A DNA stretch of 5,331 bases from NCBI GenBank assembly GCA_046484585.1, contig JAWOIQ010000001.1, positions 1 to 5,331 of the forward strand. The letters are read 5' to 3'. The stretch is from JAGXFP01 sp046484585. Its GTDB lineage: Bacteria; Desulfobacterota; Desulfobulbia; Desulfobulbales; JAGXFP01. The stretch's first letter is position 1; each line of letters starts with the position of its first letter. The notes under the pieces are model-generated. The model worked only from the letters and a program-made list of their open reading frames with translations. It had not been told where the DNA came from and did not search any database. Below, piece by piece: positions 5,102 to 5,331 of this stretch. The translations under genes were made by a program, and so were the position numbers.

Positions 5102-5202
5102 GGCAGTCGGGTCCTGCGCAACAAAGGGTCGTAAACTCCGCCAGGTCCGGAAGGAAGCAACGGTAGCGATTTACTTTGTGTGTTGTGGGCCGCCCGGCTG
5201 CC
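5102..5202 (+). ncRNA. ffs: Signal recognition particle RNA, small bacterial (4.5S) type
   Basis: This RNA binds Ffh (SRP54) and directs ribosomes making membrane proteins to FtsY at the inner membrane. The universally conserved apex is present: AGGTCCGGAAGGAAGCA (5143-5159), with the GGAA tetraloop at 5149-5152 and the asymmetric internal loop that contacts Ffh. The rod is closed by GGCAGTCGGG (5102-5111) with CCCGGCTGCC (5193-5202), broken only by a wobble pair. GTAAA/TTTAC and CAAAG/CTTTG pair further in. About 100 bases is the usual size of the short form that lacks the Alu domain. No clear promoter is visible in the 60 bases before it, so it may be read from the tRNA-Ser promoter or from a weak local one. 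The exact ends are inferred from pairing. Confidence 0.95.
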
Positions 5203-5210
5203 ATTTTTTT
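5193..5210 (+). terminator. Intrinsic terminator of ffs
   Basis: The 3' half of the closing stem of the SRP RNA (CCCGGCTGCC) is followed by A and seven T residues (5204-5210). The long GC-rich rod of the RNA itself thus serves as the terminator hairpin, a common arrangement for ffs. Confidence 0.8.
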
Positions 5211-5318
5211 GTAAGCGTCCGCGGACCACCGAATCTGCTTCGTTATCGGCCTGTTCGCATACTGATGTATGGCTCGCAGGCCGATGCCTCGCATCTCCGG
5301 CGGTTCGCGAACGCTTAC
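5211..5318. repeat. 108-base nested palindrome after ffs
   Basis: The outer arms are 5211-5231 (starting GTAAGCGTCCGCGG) and 5298-5318 (ending TCGCGAACGCTTAC): 18 of 21 positions match as reverse complements, and one of the three differences is a G-T wobble. Nested inside, ATCGGCCTG (5245-5253) pairs exactly with CAGGCCGAT (5277-5285). At the centre, CATAC (5258-5262) and GTATG (5267-5271) close a TGAT loop. It begins on the base after the ffs T-run. It has no coding capacity. I read it as a dispersed palindromic repeat; similar long palindromes with GAACGCTTAC ends are, from memory, frequent between genes in Geobacter-like genomes. Confidence 0.85.
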
Positions 5319-5331
5319 GGCTTGGTTTGGA

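Noticed and set aside
4933..5229. A 98-residue minus-strand frame over tRNA-Ser and ffs
   Set aside because: It is antisense to two structured RNA genes; the GGIRTHGTLPHTRVPG-type peptide is the usual false protein opposite tRNA-Ser.

Overview
The window looks like a chromosomal segment of a moderately GC-rich bacterium, most likely from the former Deltaproteobacteria (Desulfobacterota/Desulfuromonadota; sulfate-, sulfur- or metal-reducing anaerobes). This is inferred from the mix of genes: a small single-module siroheme sulfite reductase, a radical SAM protein with clustered cysteines and a thioredoxin-reductase-like flavoprotein with a CVDC site. The abundant intergenic palindromic repeats fit too. 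No single marker fixes the genus.

Layout. Positions 1-168 are the 3' end of ung (uracil-DNA glycosylase, + strand), which converges on a 210-residue assimilatory-type sulfite reductase (229-861, - strand). A 235-base AT-rich gap separates that gene from a divergent 141-residue protein of unknown function (1097-1522, +). A 431-residue radical SAM protein follows (1680-2975, +). The gap 2976-3268 is packed with three different inverted repeats. Next come a thioredoxin-reductase-like flavoprotein (3269-4186, +) and tadA, the tRNA adenosine deaminase (4202-4684, +), only 15 bases apart and probably co-transcribed. After a 269-base gap come tRNA-Ser(GGA) (4954-5041) and the signal recognition particle RNA gene ffs (5102-5202), both on +. 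The window ends with a 108-base nested palindrome (5211-5318).

How the genes relate. The right half is a translation and protein-targeting cluster: TadA edits the wobble base of a tRNA, tRNA-Ser decodes UCU/UCC, and ffs RNA is the core of the SRP. From recalled gene order in related genomes, dnaX often follows ffs, so it may lie just beyond the window; this is not visible here. The left half is a looser set of redox and iron-sulfur proteins plus DNA repair, with no evident single pathway.

The most unusual content is non-coding. Three inverted-repeat families sit side by side at 2981-3221. A short motif, ACTTTTTGC(A/G)A followed by CATCA, occurs at 1520-1538 (inverted, supplying the stop codon of the unknown gene), 3076-3094 and 3232-3250. 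The nested palindrome lies directly after the ffs terminator. No defence system, CRISPR array, transposase or complete mobile element was found.
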